A stretch of 64,000 nucleotides of DNA from Acididesulfobacillus acetoxydans (lineage in GTDB: Bacteria; Bacillota; Desulfitobacteriia; Desulfitobacteriales; Desulfitobacteriaceae), in the NCBI RefSeq assembly GCF_900016645.1, contig NZ_CDGJ01000002.1; one strand, given 5' to 3'. Each line of letters starts with the position of its first letter. Position 1 is the first letter of the stretch. The position numbers were made by a program, and so were the translations under genes. Below the pieces are notes generated by a model. That model ran no database searches. It saw only the letters and a list, made by a program, of their open reading frames with translations, and was not told the origin of the DNA. Shown here in pieces: positions 51,311 through 59,861 of this stretch.

Positions 51311-52522
51311 ATGGCAATGGCGAAGGCAGACCGTAAATTGATGCGGGAAATCAATAATATGCATGTTTTGCAACGGGTACGGGTCAGCGGTCCCATATCA
51401 CGACCCGAACTTTCCGAACAGACCGGGCTCGGCCTTTCCACCATTTCAAACATTGTGACTGAGTTGCTGGCAGAGCAATTAGTTCGTGAGGTTGGTGAGG
51501 GTGATTCAAGCGGCGGGCGGCGTCCGGGTCTGTTGGACATTAATGAAACCGCGCGCTGCGCCTTCGGCGTGAAAATCGGTCCAAAGAGGGTTTGGATCTC
51601 CCTGTTTGACTTGCGAATGCGCCAAATAGACACGGAACAGTTCACGTTCTTGTCCGAAGAACCCCCGGGGATACTTTTTACCCGAGTGTTCGCAGGGATG
51701 GAAAGGTTGAGAGAGAAGCACCGCGTTTCCGGGCAAAGTGTGCTGGGCATCGGTGTCAGTGTCTCGGGGCTGATTGACAGCGAAAAGGGAGTCTGCCTTT
51801 ACAGTCCGATTTTAGACTGGGAAAACGTGCCCATCGGAGAACTCTTGTCACAACTCAGCGGCCTGGATGTGGCGGTAGAGAACGATGTCAATACTTTTGC
51901 CTACGGTACCCTTCTTCATGAGGCAAACGCGTCGGTTAAAGACATGATCTGTATCACGACCGGTCCGGGTGTCGGTGCCGGAATCATCCTGGACAGACGT
52001 TTGTATCGGGGAAGCCACGGTGGGGCCGGAGAGTTTGGTCATATGACCATTGAGCAAAACGGGCCGCGCTGTTCCTGCGGACGGCGGGGATGTCTGGACG
52101 TACTGGCGTCTGATCAGTTTCTGCTCGCCCGGGCCGAGGACATCATTGAGTCCGGCCAGTCCCCAAGGTTGCAGGCCATCAAGGCAGACGGGAAACTCTC
52201 CCCGGCGGCCTTGTTCCGAGCGGCGGAAAGCGGGGATAAAGCAGCCAGAAATATTTACCTGGAACTCGGGAGGAACCTCGGTTGCGGCGTGGCTAACCTG
52301 ATCAACCTTTTCGATCCGGAAAAAATAGTGATTGGCGGCGAAGGAGCGGTCGCCGCCAAGTTCTTTGTCGATACCGTGCGGGATGTCGCCACAAAGTATG
52401 CCTTTCCCCACCTAGCCGACCAGGTTGAAATCGTGGTGGATGACGGCAGTGAAGACGCCTGGCTGCAGGGCGCGGCGGCACTCATCATCGAAGAGTTTTT
52501 CAAACTGCCTTTGTCGAGTTGA
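51311..52522 (+). CDS. ROK-family transcriptional repressor (XylR/NagC type)
   Basis: 403 residues. An N-terminal winged HTH (about 15-75, GPISRPELSEQTGLGLSTISN) is followed by a ROK sugar-kinase-like domain: VENDVNTFAYG, TGPGVGAGIILD and the zinc site GHMTIEQNGPRCSCGRRGCLDVLAS. The catalytic and phosphate-binding motifs are only partly kept, as expected of regulators. It lies inside the transporter operon between the binding protein and permease genes and probably represses the promoter at 49683 until a sugar binds. Confidence 0.9.
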   Translation: MAMAKADRKLMREINNMHVLQRVRVSGPISRPELSEQTGLGLSTISNIVTELLAEQLVREVGEGDSSGGRRPGLLDINETARCAFGVKIGPKRVWISLFDLRMRQIDTEQFTFLSEEPPGILFTRVFAGMERLREKHRVSGQSVLGIGVSVSGLIDSEKGVCLYSPILDWENVPIGELLSQLSGLDVAVENDVNTFAYGTLLHEANASVKDMICITTGPGVGAGIILDRRLYRGSHGGAGEFGHMTIEQNGPRCSCGRRGCLDVLASDQFLLARAEDIIESGQSPRLQAIKADGKLSPAALFRAAESGDKAARNIYLELGRNLGCGVANLINLFDPEKIVIGGEGAVAAKFFVDTVRDVATKYAFPHLADQVEIVVDDGSEDAWLQGAAALIIEEFFKLPLSS

Positions 52523-52544
52523 TGCCTGGGCGGCAAGAGGGGAG

Positions 52545-52619
52545 AAGAATAGCAATGGGGGAAGAATCACAACGGGGGAAGAATAGCAACGGGGGAAGAA
52601 CAGTCAACAGGGGGGAGAA
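52545..52619 (+). repeat. Tandem ribosome-site-like repeats before the permease gene
   Basis: Four copies of a 16-18-base unit (GGGGAAGAATAGCAAC and variants) end in GGGGGGAGAA directly before the ATG of the permease gene. Every unit contains a Shine-Dalgarno-like GGGGAAG block. Confidence 0.75.
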
Positions 52620-53522
52620 ATGGTTATGAAGGGTAAATTTCGCCGGGGTCTGCGGCACCATCTTGGGATCTATCTTTTCTTGCTGCCCGCCGTGGGCTTC
52701 TTCCTGGTTTTCTCGGTTTATCCAATCCTCTACTCATTTGTCATGAGCTTTACGAACTGGCCCCTTGTGGGTTCTCCCCACTTTGTCGGCTTGCACAACT
52801 ACAGTCAGGTCCTGCATGATCCGGTGGTGGGCACTTCCCTGGTGAACGCCATCTTTTACCTGATTGTCTCTGTCCCCATCCAGATCGTCCTGGGCCTTCT
52901 CGTGGCGATGGGCTTGGATCGCCCGATGCGCGGGCGGGGAGCCCTTCGCCTCATGTACTACCTCCCCGTCATTACGTCTTGGGTCGTCGTCACTTTGTTG
53001 TTTGAGTATCTCTTTAACACAGACTACGGAATCATTAATTGGCTGCTGATGTCTCTTCACCTCAGCCGGAGTGCCGTACCTTGGTTAGCAAACCGCTACA
53101 GTGCACTCACTGTAGCCGCCATTCTGGGGGGATGGAAGGGCATCGGCTGGGCAATGATGATTTTTTTGGCCGGACTGCAAGGCGTTCCCGATGAATTGTA
53201 TGAGTCCGCCGCTATCGACGGGGCGGGAAAGTGGAAGCAGTTTTGGTCTGTCACTTTGCCGATGATCCGGGGGACGTTCTTCTTTGTCACAGTGATGTTA
53301 ATGATGGGGGCTTTTCAAGTTTTTATATCGGTCTTTATCCTGACTGGGGGTCAGCCGGCCAATGAGACTCAGGTGCCCTTGGTTTGGATGTATCAGCAGG
53401 CGTTCAGCAACCTGGAGTTTGGCTACGCTGCAGCTTTCTCCTGGGTCATTACGGCGATTATCGTGGTGTTCACCGTCATTCAGTTTTGGGTATTCAGGCC
53501 GCGCAGCGTGCAGGAGGTTTGA
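52620..53522 (+). CDS. ABC sugar transporter permease, MalF/UgpA type
   Basis: 300 residues with six membrane helices, starting YLFLLPAVGFFLVFSVYPIL and carrying the EAA cytoplasmic loop as YESAAIDGAGKWKQFWSVTLP, which contacts the ATPase. The ATG at 52620 follows the ribosome-site array. It pairs with the permease that follows 2 bases downstream. No ATPase gene is in the operon, so a shared MsmX-type ATPase elsewhere is inferred. Confidence 0.92.
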   Translation: MVMKGKFRRGLRHHLGIYLFLLPAVGFFLVFSVYPILYSFVMSFTNWPLVGSPHFVGLHNYSQVLHDPVVGTSLVNAIFYLIVSVPIQIVLGLLVAMGLDRPMRGRGALRLMYYLPVITSWVVVTLLFEYLFNTDYGIINWLLMSLHLSRSAVPWLANRYSALTVAAILGGWKGIGWAMMIFLAGLQGVPDELYESAAIDGAGKWKQFWSVTLPMIRGTFFFVTVMLMMGAFQVFISVFILTGGQPANETQVPLVWMYQQAFSNLEFGYAAAFSWVITAIIVVFTVIQFWVFRPRSVQEV

Positions 53523-53524
53523 AC

Positions 53525-54352
53525 ATGTTCAATTCAAAAAAGAGGAAAGCACGTTTTCTTATCTTCGGACTCTTGGCCCTGGTTATGGTTTTTCCGTTTT
53601 ACTATATGCTTGTTCTTTCGTTTACCCCCAATGAGTCGGCGCTGAAATACCCGCCCCAGTTGTGGCCGTTCCACCCGACGCTGAGCAACTACGTTCAGGC
53701 TTGGCAATCCAATAATTTTCAACTGTACTTCCTGCACAGCCTCTGGGTGTCGGTGATATCGACCCTGTTGGGAACGATTATTGCCTGTGCGGCAGCTTTC
53801 GTCATTTCCCGCTTCCGTTTTTTCGGGCGCAAGCTTATCTACATGATCTTCCTGGGTTCGATGATGGTTCCCAGTATGACTTTTATTCTGCCTCAGTTCA
53901 AAGAGATGGAACACCTGCATTTGCTGAATAGCTTGAACGGGCTGTTGTTAGTCTATACGGCCGGAATGATTCCTTTCACGACTTTTCTGATGAAGGGTTT
54001 CTTCGATGAGGTGCCAAAGGAGATAGAAGATGCTGTGGTCATGGACGGAGGCGGCAAGTGGACCCTGTTTTGGCGTATTATGATGCCCATGGCCCTGCCC
54101 TCTCTGGTGACGGCGGTGTTGTTCAATTTTATGGGCGGTTGGGATGATTATACGTTGGCCCTTACCTTCATCAACGACCCGCACAAGTGGACTCTGCCGA
54201 TCGCCCTGCAGCTCTTTCAGGGACAACACACCAGCGCTTGGGGCATGATATTCGCAGCTTCTGTCATTCAGGTACTTCCGATCATTGCTATATTCATCGC
54301 CTTTCAACGACACATTATCAGAGGCCTGATGGCAGGCGCGGTAAAGGGGTGA
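53525..54352 (+). CDS. ABC sugar transporter permease, MalG/UgpE type
   Basis: 275 residues, six helices, with GLLALVMVFPFYYMLVLSF at the start and the EAA loop as EIEDAVVMDGGGKWTLFWRI. ATG 53525 lies behind GGAGGTTTGAAC; a longer frame upstream overlaps the partner permease and lacks a site. Its stop overlaps the ribosome site of the GH66 gene (TGATTG), indicating coupling. Confidence 0.92.
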   Translation: MFNSKKRKARFLIFGLLALVMVFPFYYMLVLSFTPNESALKYPPQLWPFHPTLSNYVQAWQSNNFQLYFLHSLWVSVISTLLGTIIACAAAFVISRFRFFGRKLIYMIFLGSMMVPSMTFILPQFKEMEHLHLLNSLNGLLLVYTAGMIPFTTFLMKGFFDEVPKEIEDAVVMDGGGKWTLFWRIMMPMALPSLVTAVLFNFMGGWDDYTLALTFINDPHKWTLPIALQLFQGQHTSAWGMIFAASVIQVLPIIAIFIAFQRHIIRGLMAGAVKG

Positions 54353-56053
54353 TTGCTGTTGACAGCTGGGACAGACTTCGAGATGTATCCCGCAAAGTCC
54401 CAATTTAGACCGGGTGAAAGGGTGCATATCCTCTTGGAAGCACCGGATAACTGCCGGGGGGATACCCTGGTCGATATTCGAGTATTTCACCATCATTGCC
54501 TAGCGGAGGCCAGGACGGTCTCGGTTAAGCAGATGCCGGCTGGCGCCGAAGGGATCGATTTGGGTGTCTTCGCCCCGGGAGGCTACAGAGTGGTTGCTCA
54601 TCTGGAGAGCGGCTCCCAAAGTATTACTTTGAAGTCGCGAAGTATCACTTTGAGGAGTGCCTTCGATGTCAGGGCGCACTGGCGGGAGGCACCGCGTTAT
54701 GGTTTTTTGTGCGATTTCCAATCCGCAAAGTCAGGCGGTGAAATTCAGAGGTTCTTTCGCAAATTTCATCTTAACGTCGTCCAGTTCTATGACTGGATGG
54801 AACGCCATGATGCTCTGGTGCCGAAAACCCCGGAGTTCACCGATCCCATGGGCCGCAGGCTGAGCGCAGAAGAAATCTTGTCGCGTATCGAAGCGCTGAG
54901 AGAGATCGGTTCGGCCCCGCTGGGTTATGCGGCGGTCTATGCCTCTTTGGCCGACTACGCCTCGGCACATCCGGAAGAGGGACTCTACGATAATCAGGGG
55001 GTGCAGTACTCACTGATCGATATCTTTTATTTGATGGACATCTCGGAGGGTTCTCCTTGGCGCAATCACATCTTGGAGGAATTTGCCCGGGCGATCGAGT
55101 TTGGCTTTGAGGGCCTGCACTTAGACCAGTATGGTTATCCGAAATCGGCCCGGAGATCAGACGGTTCAGCCCTTTGGCTGGATGACGCCTATCCATCCTT
55201 CATCGACGCTTGCCGCCGGAGACTGGGTGATGGGGTTGGGCTTATTTTTAACGCGGTATCCGGTTACCCCGTGCATTCGGTGGGCCGATCGGCGCAGGAC
55301 GCGGTTTACGTGGAGGTGTGGCCGCCGATGGTGCGCTACCGCCACTTGTCGGAACTGGTGGCGCGAATCAGGGCCGCGGTTGGGGGCAGCAAAAAGGTCA
55401 TTCTGGCCGCTTATTTTCAGCCTTTGCGGGAGACAAAGGACGCAGATCCTGATGCCGTGGCGAGGAGCACCCTGCTCCTCAGCGCCGTCATTTTTGTGAG
55501 TGGGGGATACCACCTGCTGCTGGGAGAGTCAGGCGGAATACTGACTGAGGCTTATTACCCGGATTACGGGCCGATGGTTCCGGCACTGGCGGAGCCCCTC
55601 CGGGCTATGTATGATATACTAACGGCTGATGCGGAACTGTTGTCGGCGGCGGATGTTATCGATGTGACCTGGAGTTTTGCCGGAGGTATCAACGATCAGA
55701 TTCTCGTAGACGGGGCTCCGAGCGCGGTCGAGCCTGAAGCCGGCAAGATTTGGCTGCACGTAACGACGACCCCGCACGGCCTGGTTCTCCATCTGGTGAA
55801 TCTTCTCTGGATTATGCGGGAGGAGTGGAACTGCCTGCACACGGAGCCCTTCCGGGCGACTCCGCCCTTGGCCCTGACCATAGAGTGGAATCATCCGCTT
55901 GAAGACGTCTGGGTTCAACGGGCGGAAGAAGCGGTCTGGCAGAAGGTGAAGTGGAGTTGGCAGCCTCATGTTCGAGGGCGGGGAATTCACCTGACCGTAG
56001 CGCCTTTTGATGTTTGGTCGATGGTTTTTGTGCCTTATCAGCGGAGAGATTAA
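54353..56053 (+). CDS. Glycoside hydrolase family 66 enzyme (dextranase/cycloisomaltooligosaccharide type)
   Basis: 566 residues. An N-terminal beta domain (about 8-100) precedes a (beta/alpha)8 barrel beginning YGFLCDFQ. The predicted nucleophile is Asp 258 in LHLDQYGYPK, and the acid/base Glu 321 in VYVEVW; a C-terminal beta domain ends the protein. GH66 cuts alpha-1,6-glucan (dextran) or forms cyclic isomaltooligosaccharides. There is no signal peptide, so the enzyme should act in the cytoplasm on imported oligosaccharides, unlike secreted dextranases. The TTG at 54353 follows AAAGGGGTGA with the previous gene's stop between. Confidence 0.85.
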   Translation: MLLTAGTDFEMYPAKSQFRPGERVHILLEAPDNCRGDTLVDIRVFHHHCLAEARTVSVKQMPAGAEGIDLGVFAPGGYRVVAHLESGSQSITLKSRSITLRSAFDVRAHWREAPRYGFLCDFQSAKSGGEIQRFFRKFHLNVVQFYDWMERHDALVPKTPEFTDPMGRRLSAEEILSRIEALREIGSAPLGYAAVYASLADYASAHPEEGLYDNQGVQYSLIDIFYLMDISEGSPWRNHILEEFARAIEFGFEGLHLDQYGYPKSARRSDGSALWLDDAYPSFIDACRRRLGDGVGLIFNAVSGYPVHSVGRSAQDAVYVEVWPPMVRYRHLSELVARIRAAVGGSKKVILAAYFQPLRETKDADPDAVARSTLLLSAVIFVSGGYHLLLGESGGILTEAYYPDYGPMVPALAEPLRAMYDILTADAELLSAADVIDVTWSFAGGINDQILVDGAPSAVEPEAGKIWLHVTTTPHGLVLHLVNLLWIMREEWNCLHTEPFRATPPLALTIEWNHPLEDVWVQRAEEAVWQKVKWSWQPHVRGRGIHLTVAPFDVWSMVFVPYQRRD

Positions 56054-56072
56054 AAGGATGAACGAGGAACTA

Positions 56073-56111
56073 CTCCCACTTGCAGAAGAGGGAGTCTCAC
56101 GATTGGATGAA
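56073..56111 (-). repeat. 39-bp inverted repeat, right arm
   Basis: CTCCCACTTGCAGAAGAGGG to GGATGAA, the reverse complement of 49387-49425 with three mismatches. It lies 20 bases after the GH66 stop codon and before the GH13 gene. Confidence 0.8.
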
Positions 56112-56268
56112 CGAGGGTAGAAAGCCTGCCAAGGGAATTCATGAAAAGACGAATATGTGCGAGCAGAGCTTAATTTGTGGAAAGGGTGAGAGGGAGCCAG
56201 GGGAAACAGTTGGCGGATGGAGAACGAGCAAATCCTAATTTTGTGGAAAAAGTGGGGTAGGGTGTAGT

Positions 56269-57960
56269 ATGAAAATGGCAGAGAGAATGTGGTGGAAAGA
56301 AGCAGTGGTGTATCAGATCTACCCCCGCAGTTTTATGGACAGTAATGGTGACGGAATTGGCGACCTGAAAGGGATCCTGGCAAAGTTGGATTACCTTAAG
56401 TGGCTGGGGGTTGATGTCGTTTGGTTCAGTCCCATCTATGAGTCACCCAATAATGATATGGGGTATGACATCAGTGACTATCGTTCCATCATGGCTCAAT
56501 TCGGAACCATGGCTGATTTCGACAGGCTGCTGTCGGGTTTGCATCAACGGGAGATGAGGCTGGTGATGGATCTGGTGGTCAACCACACTTCAGACGAACA
56601 CGAGTGGTTTCGCCAAGCGCGGGCAGCGAAAGACAATCCTTACAGGGATTATTATATTTGGCGCCAAAAGCCCAATAACTGGTCGTCCTTTTTTGGCGGT
56701 TCGGCTTGGGAGTTGGATGAGAAAACGAATGAGTATTACCTGCATCTTTTCTCGGCCAAACAGCCTGACCTCAACTGGGACAATCCGCGGGTGAGAGCGG
56801 AAATCCATGATCTGATGCGCTGGTGGCTTGACAAGGGGGTTGATGGTTTCCGCATGGATGTCATCGGCTGCATTTCCAAAACCCCCGGCTTGCCCGATGC
56901 CCCCGAAGGCGGGAAATTAGCCTGGGGAGGAGCCTTTTTCCTCAATGGGCCTCGTGTGCACGAATATCTGCGGGAGATGAATGCCGAGGTCCTATCCCAT
57001 TATGATGTGATGACCGTGGGGGAGACGCTCTCCGTCACCCCGAAGGAAGCTTTGGAATATACGGGATTTAACAGGGCAGAATTGAACATGGTTTTTCAGT
57101 TTGAGTTGATGGATATTGACAGCGGCCCGGGCGGCAAGTGGGATGTCCGGGATTGGCAGGTCAGTGAGTTTAAGAGGATTTGCAGTCGCTGGCAAAGAGA
57201 ACTATACGGCCGGGGCTGGAACAGTCTCTACCTGAACAATCATGATCAACCGCGTATGGTCTCCCGCTTTGGCCAGGACGGGAAGTATCGTGTGGAATCG
57301 GCTAAGATGTTAGCCACGCTTCTGCATACCTTGCAGGGTACCCCTTTTATTTATCAGGGTGAAGAAATCGGGATGACCAATGTCTGCTTTGAGCGGATCG
57401 AGGACTACCGGGATATTGAGACGATAAACTGGTACAAAGAGCAAATGGCTCAAGGGGAGCGGCCGGTTAAGGAGATTATGCGGAGCATCTGCGCCAAGAG
57501 CCGGGACAACGCGAGAACGCCTATGCAGTGGAGTGAAGCGGCTCATGGGGGATTCACTACGGGAATTCCTTGGCTTCGGGTAAACCCGAATTACCGGACC
57601 CTTAATGTGGAGCAAGAGAGAGCGGATGCCGATTCCGTCCTCAACTATTATCGCCGGCTGATTCGTTTCCGCCGGGAAAACCCGGTTGTCGTCTATGGCG
57701 ATTACACGCTTCTTGAGCCTGAGGACGAGACGGTCTATGCCTTTACGCGCCGGTTGGGTGAAGTGTGCCTTTTGACCGTCTTAAACTTTACGGCCGGTGA
57801 GCAAACTTTTGCCTCTCCTTCCGGGCTTTTACCGGATAATCTGCGGCTGGTCCTGTGTAACTACGCGGGCGGGGAGACATCCGTCGGGCCGACCCTGCAT
57901 CTGCGCCCGTATGAGGCCCGGGTCTACCTCACGGCGGCTGGGTCTGCAGACGGCGTATGA
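56269..57960 (+). CDS. GH13 alpha-glucosidase, oligo-1,6-glucosidase type
   Basis: 563 residues, the normal length for GH13_31. It has AVVYQIYPRSFMDSNGDGIG (calcium-binding loop), DLVVNHTSDEH, QPDLNW, nucleophile Asp 197 in GFRMDVIG, acid/base Glu 252 in VGETLS and NNHDQPR. Val follows the nucleophile; in this subfamily Val at that position goes with alpha-1,6 specificity, whereas Ala/Thr goes with maltases. It probably hydrolyses isomaltose and isomaltooligosaccharides released by the GH66 enzyme. It has its own ribosome site (GTAGGGTGTAGT) and a terminator downstream. Confidence 0.92.
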   Translation: MKMAERMWWKEAVVYQIYPRSFMDSNGDGIGDLKGILAKLDYLKWLGVDVVWFSPIYESPNNDMGYDISDYRSIMAQFGTMADFDRLLSGLHQREMRLVMDLVVNHTSDEHEWFRQARAAKDNPYRDYYIWRQKPNNWSSFFGGSAWELDEKTNEYYLHLFSAKQPDLNWDNPRVRAEIHDLMRWWLDKGVDGFRMDVIGCISKTPGLPDAPEGGKLAWGGAFFLNGPRVHEYLREMNAEVLSHYDVMTVGETLSVTPKEALEYTGFNRAELNMVFQFELMDIDSGPGGKWDVRDWQVSEFKRICSRWQRELYGRGWNSLYLNNHDQPRMVSRFGQDGKYRVESAKMLATLLHTLQGTPFIYQGEEIGMTNVCFERIEDYRDIETINWYKEQMAQGERPVKEIMRSICAKSRDNARTPMQWSEAAHGGFTTGIPWLRVNPNYRTLNVEQERADADSVLNYYRRLIRFRRENPVVVYGDYTLLEPEDETVYAFTRRLGEVCLLTVLNFTAGEQTFASPSGLLPDNLRLVLCNYAGGETSVGPTLHLRPYEARVYLTAAGSADGV

Positions 57961-58350
57961 GCTGAGACAGCCGGCCTGTTGCCTAGGAACAGCAAGGTGT
58001 AAACTCCTCAGGATAAGAAAGCGGTTAAATCGCTTAATCCGCCCTTCCCGCAGGGCGGGTTTTTTCGTCCTATCAGATTGGTCGAACTGCGGAGTCAATC
58101 GGAAACAGAAGTCGGCACGTGAAGGATGTGCCTTTTTCATTTTCCACAGGTATGTTATAATTAAAGGAAGGAGGTATTACCACCATAGACCTTGTGGCGT
58201 GAATAAGGAGAGCGGCAGGCGTGTTGGCTGCCAAGGGGTATGACTCCTAATGACTCCTAATGACTCCTATTGACTTCGTTAGCGGGTAGGTCGCCCGACA
58301 TGAAATTTCCGCAGGTCAACAAGAAAAACTGTGAAAAGGCTGGTGTAGCG
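57961..58350. other. Gap between GH13 and the FadR-type regulator
   Basis: It holds a terminator at 58039-58066, a weaker hairpin with T run (GGCAC/GTGCC then TTTTT, about 58114-58137), a TATAAT box at 58156-58161 with a poor -35, and tandem TGACTCCTAA units at 58241-58271. ATG 58300 opens a possible N-terminal extension of the regulator without a ribosome site. Confidence 0.5.
58039..58066 (+). terminator. Intrinsic terminator after the GH13 gene
   Basis: CCGCCC pairs with GGGCGG around TTCCCGCA and is followed by GTTTTTTC. It ends the sugar-utilisation locus. Confidence 0.8.
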
Positions 58351-59082
58351 ATGTTTGAGCCTATCAAGACGATCGGCAATCTTACGGAAAGCGTCGTCAA
58401 TGCTATTATTCAACGTATTAACAATGGTGAACTTCAACCGGGAGACAGGCTTCCACCCGAGCGGGAACTGGCCGCTATGTTGGGAGTGAGCAGGACGGTG
58501 GTTAGGGATGCCCTCAAGACATTGGCAGGACTCGGTATTGTGACCATCCGCCACGGTATGGGCGCTTATATCAATACCGTGACCGATGAAGGGTATATGT
58601 CAAAGCTGGCTTCTTTTCTGCAGATTAATAAAGGTACGATTGACGAACTGTATAAGGTGCGGCAAGTCCTGGAAACACAGGCGGTGATTTGGTGTACGGA
58701 GAGTGCTTCGGATCACGATATCAGCGAGCTGCATGAGATTGTGGAGAGAGCGGGTAAGGTGAGAGAAGGGGATGAATCCAAACTTGAAGCGTTGGACGCG
58801 GAATTCCATCTAAAGATCTGCGAAGCAGCCGGCAACCGTGTTCTCATGCGCCTGATGCTCAACCTCTTGGATTTGCTCGGGGAAAACAGAGCACGTACTC
58901 TTCTCGTTCCGGGGCGGCAGCAAAAATCTGTTGATGATCATGCGGCCATCTTAAAAGCGATTGAGCGGCGTGATCCGGCAGCGGCCAAAGACAAAATGTC
59001 CGAGCATTTGGACGATGTCTATAGGGCGATCCAGAATGTGGAGTACCCGGAGACGGAGTGGGAGAACGGGGATGGGGGCTAA
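58351..59082 (+). CDS. FadR-subfamily GntR transcriptional regulator
   Basis: 243 residues. An N-terminal winged HTH has the GntR signature (LQPGDRLPPERELAAMLGVSRTVVRDALK); an all-alpha FCD effector domain follows (LYKVRQVLETQAV, AEFHLKICEAAGN, DHAAILKAIERRDPAAAKDKM). The Asp/His metal ligands of FCD domains are present in the expected places. Regulators of this group respond to hydroxy acids or sugar acids (LldR, UxuR, GntR types). The perfect FadR-type site 70 bases downstream of this gene suggests it controls the symporter/dehydratase genes that follow. Confidence 0.9.
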   Translation: MFEPIKTIGNLTESVVNAIIQRINNGELQPGDRLPPERELAAMLGVSRTVVRDALKTLAGLGIVTIRHGMGAYINTVTDEGYMSKLASFLQINKGTIDELYKVRQVLETQAVIWCTESASDHDISELHEIVERAGKVREGDESKLEALDAEFHLKICEAAGNRVLMRLMLNLLDLLGENRARTLLVPGRQQKSVDDHAAILKAIERRDPAAAKDKMSEHLDDVYRAIQNVEYPETEWENGDGG

Positions 59083-59125
59083 GCAGGCAAGGAGGTTCCG
59101 TGTCAAAATGTTTTGAGAAAAGTGC

Positions 59126-59167
59126 TTGACAGGGAGAAAAGGAAAGGCTATTCTAATGGTAATACCA
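59126..59167 (+). promoter_or_regulatory. Sigma-A promoter with FadR-type operator
   Basis: TTGACA (59126-59131), a 17-base spacer and TATTCT (59149-59154) make a near-ideal promoter. TGGTAATACCA at 59157-59167 is a perfect palindrome of the TNGTNNNACNA type used by the FadR subfamily, sitting at the start site, a repressor position. The likely repressor is encoded directly upstream. Confidence 0.8.
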
Positions 59168-59217
59168 CATACCACATACCACATACCACTACCCCATACC
59201 CCATACCACATACCACA
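59164..59217 (+). repeat. Tandem array of TACCAC(A) units
   Basis: About seven head-to-tail copies of CATACCA or CATACCC follow the operator palindrome. The unit contains the ACCA half-site of the operator. Further scattered copies (ATATACCACG, CATACCACAT) occur to about 59330. Confidence 0.8.
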
Positions 59218-59594
59218 CGTAATACCCTATGTACCATGAACCCACATATACCACGTCTGCACACCACCCCAGCGAAATGCCACTTACCGATATCAATGTT
59301 CTCCCGTAGCGTCCCATACCACATATTCCTACAACTCCAAACCGGCTATGTTAGGGGTGATATTTATGCAAGATTAGCGCATAGTTGACTTTTCCCGCAA
59401 ATCTACATTCTTCCAAATCCATAGTAAATTAATCCCTATAGTAAATCAATCCTACCATATTGGTTTGACAGAAGTTCCCAAGGGCCTTATCATGCCTCTC
59501 GTTAACCACAGTTTTAAGCCGCATCAGTACGCGGACGTTCTCCAGGGCCTTAGTTAGTCAGAAGTTCGGTGCCCTCTCATGTAGGGGTGAGAAA

Positions 59595-59861
59595 ATGGGT
59601 AAGGAGTTTGACAGGAGGTTGAGGTTTATGCGCCGAGCCTTATGGGCGTGGTTTATAGCGGTTGTCTTGATTATATTTTTATACGTGGGAGTTGCCGCTT
59701 TGTGGGTAAATAAAGTCAAACCAACCATTCTAGGTATGCCATTATTGTACACCTGGTTTGTCATAGTGCCTCTGCTTAACCCGATCATACTTGGGGCGTT
59801 GTACCTATATGACAAAAGGCATAATCCCCAAGCGGAGGAGGTGTCAAGCGATGTCCGATGA
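59595..59861 (+). CDS. DUF3311-type small membrane partner of a symporter
   Basis: 88 residues with two membrane helices (LWAWFIAVVLIIFLYVGVAAL and a second around LYTWFVIVPLLNPIILGALYL) and the family-like phrase GMPLLYTW. Small proteins of this type are encoded just before, and overlap, sodium:solute symporters. Here the stop overlaps the symporter start by 11 bases. The ATG follows AGGGGTGAG. Presumed to be a subunit or stability factor. Confidence 0.75.
   Translation: MGKEFDRRLRFMRRALWAWFIAVVLIIFLYVGVAALWVNKVKPTILGMPLLYTWFVIVPLLNPIILGALYLYDKRHNPQAEEVSSDVR

Larger units (their letters stand above)
59083..59594. other. Long leader of the symporter operon
   Basis: 510 bp without a gene. 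The left part holds a sigma-A promoter, operator and TACCA array (separate entries). From about 59220 to 59580 I see no conserved frame, terminator or clear RNA fold. Confidence 0.5.

Noticed and set aside
59164..59217. Possible CRISPR-like or minisatellite array
   Set aside because: Units are 7-9 bases with no spacers and no cas genes. It is a simple tandem repeat next to an operator.
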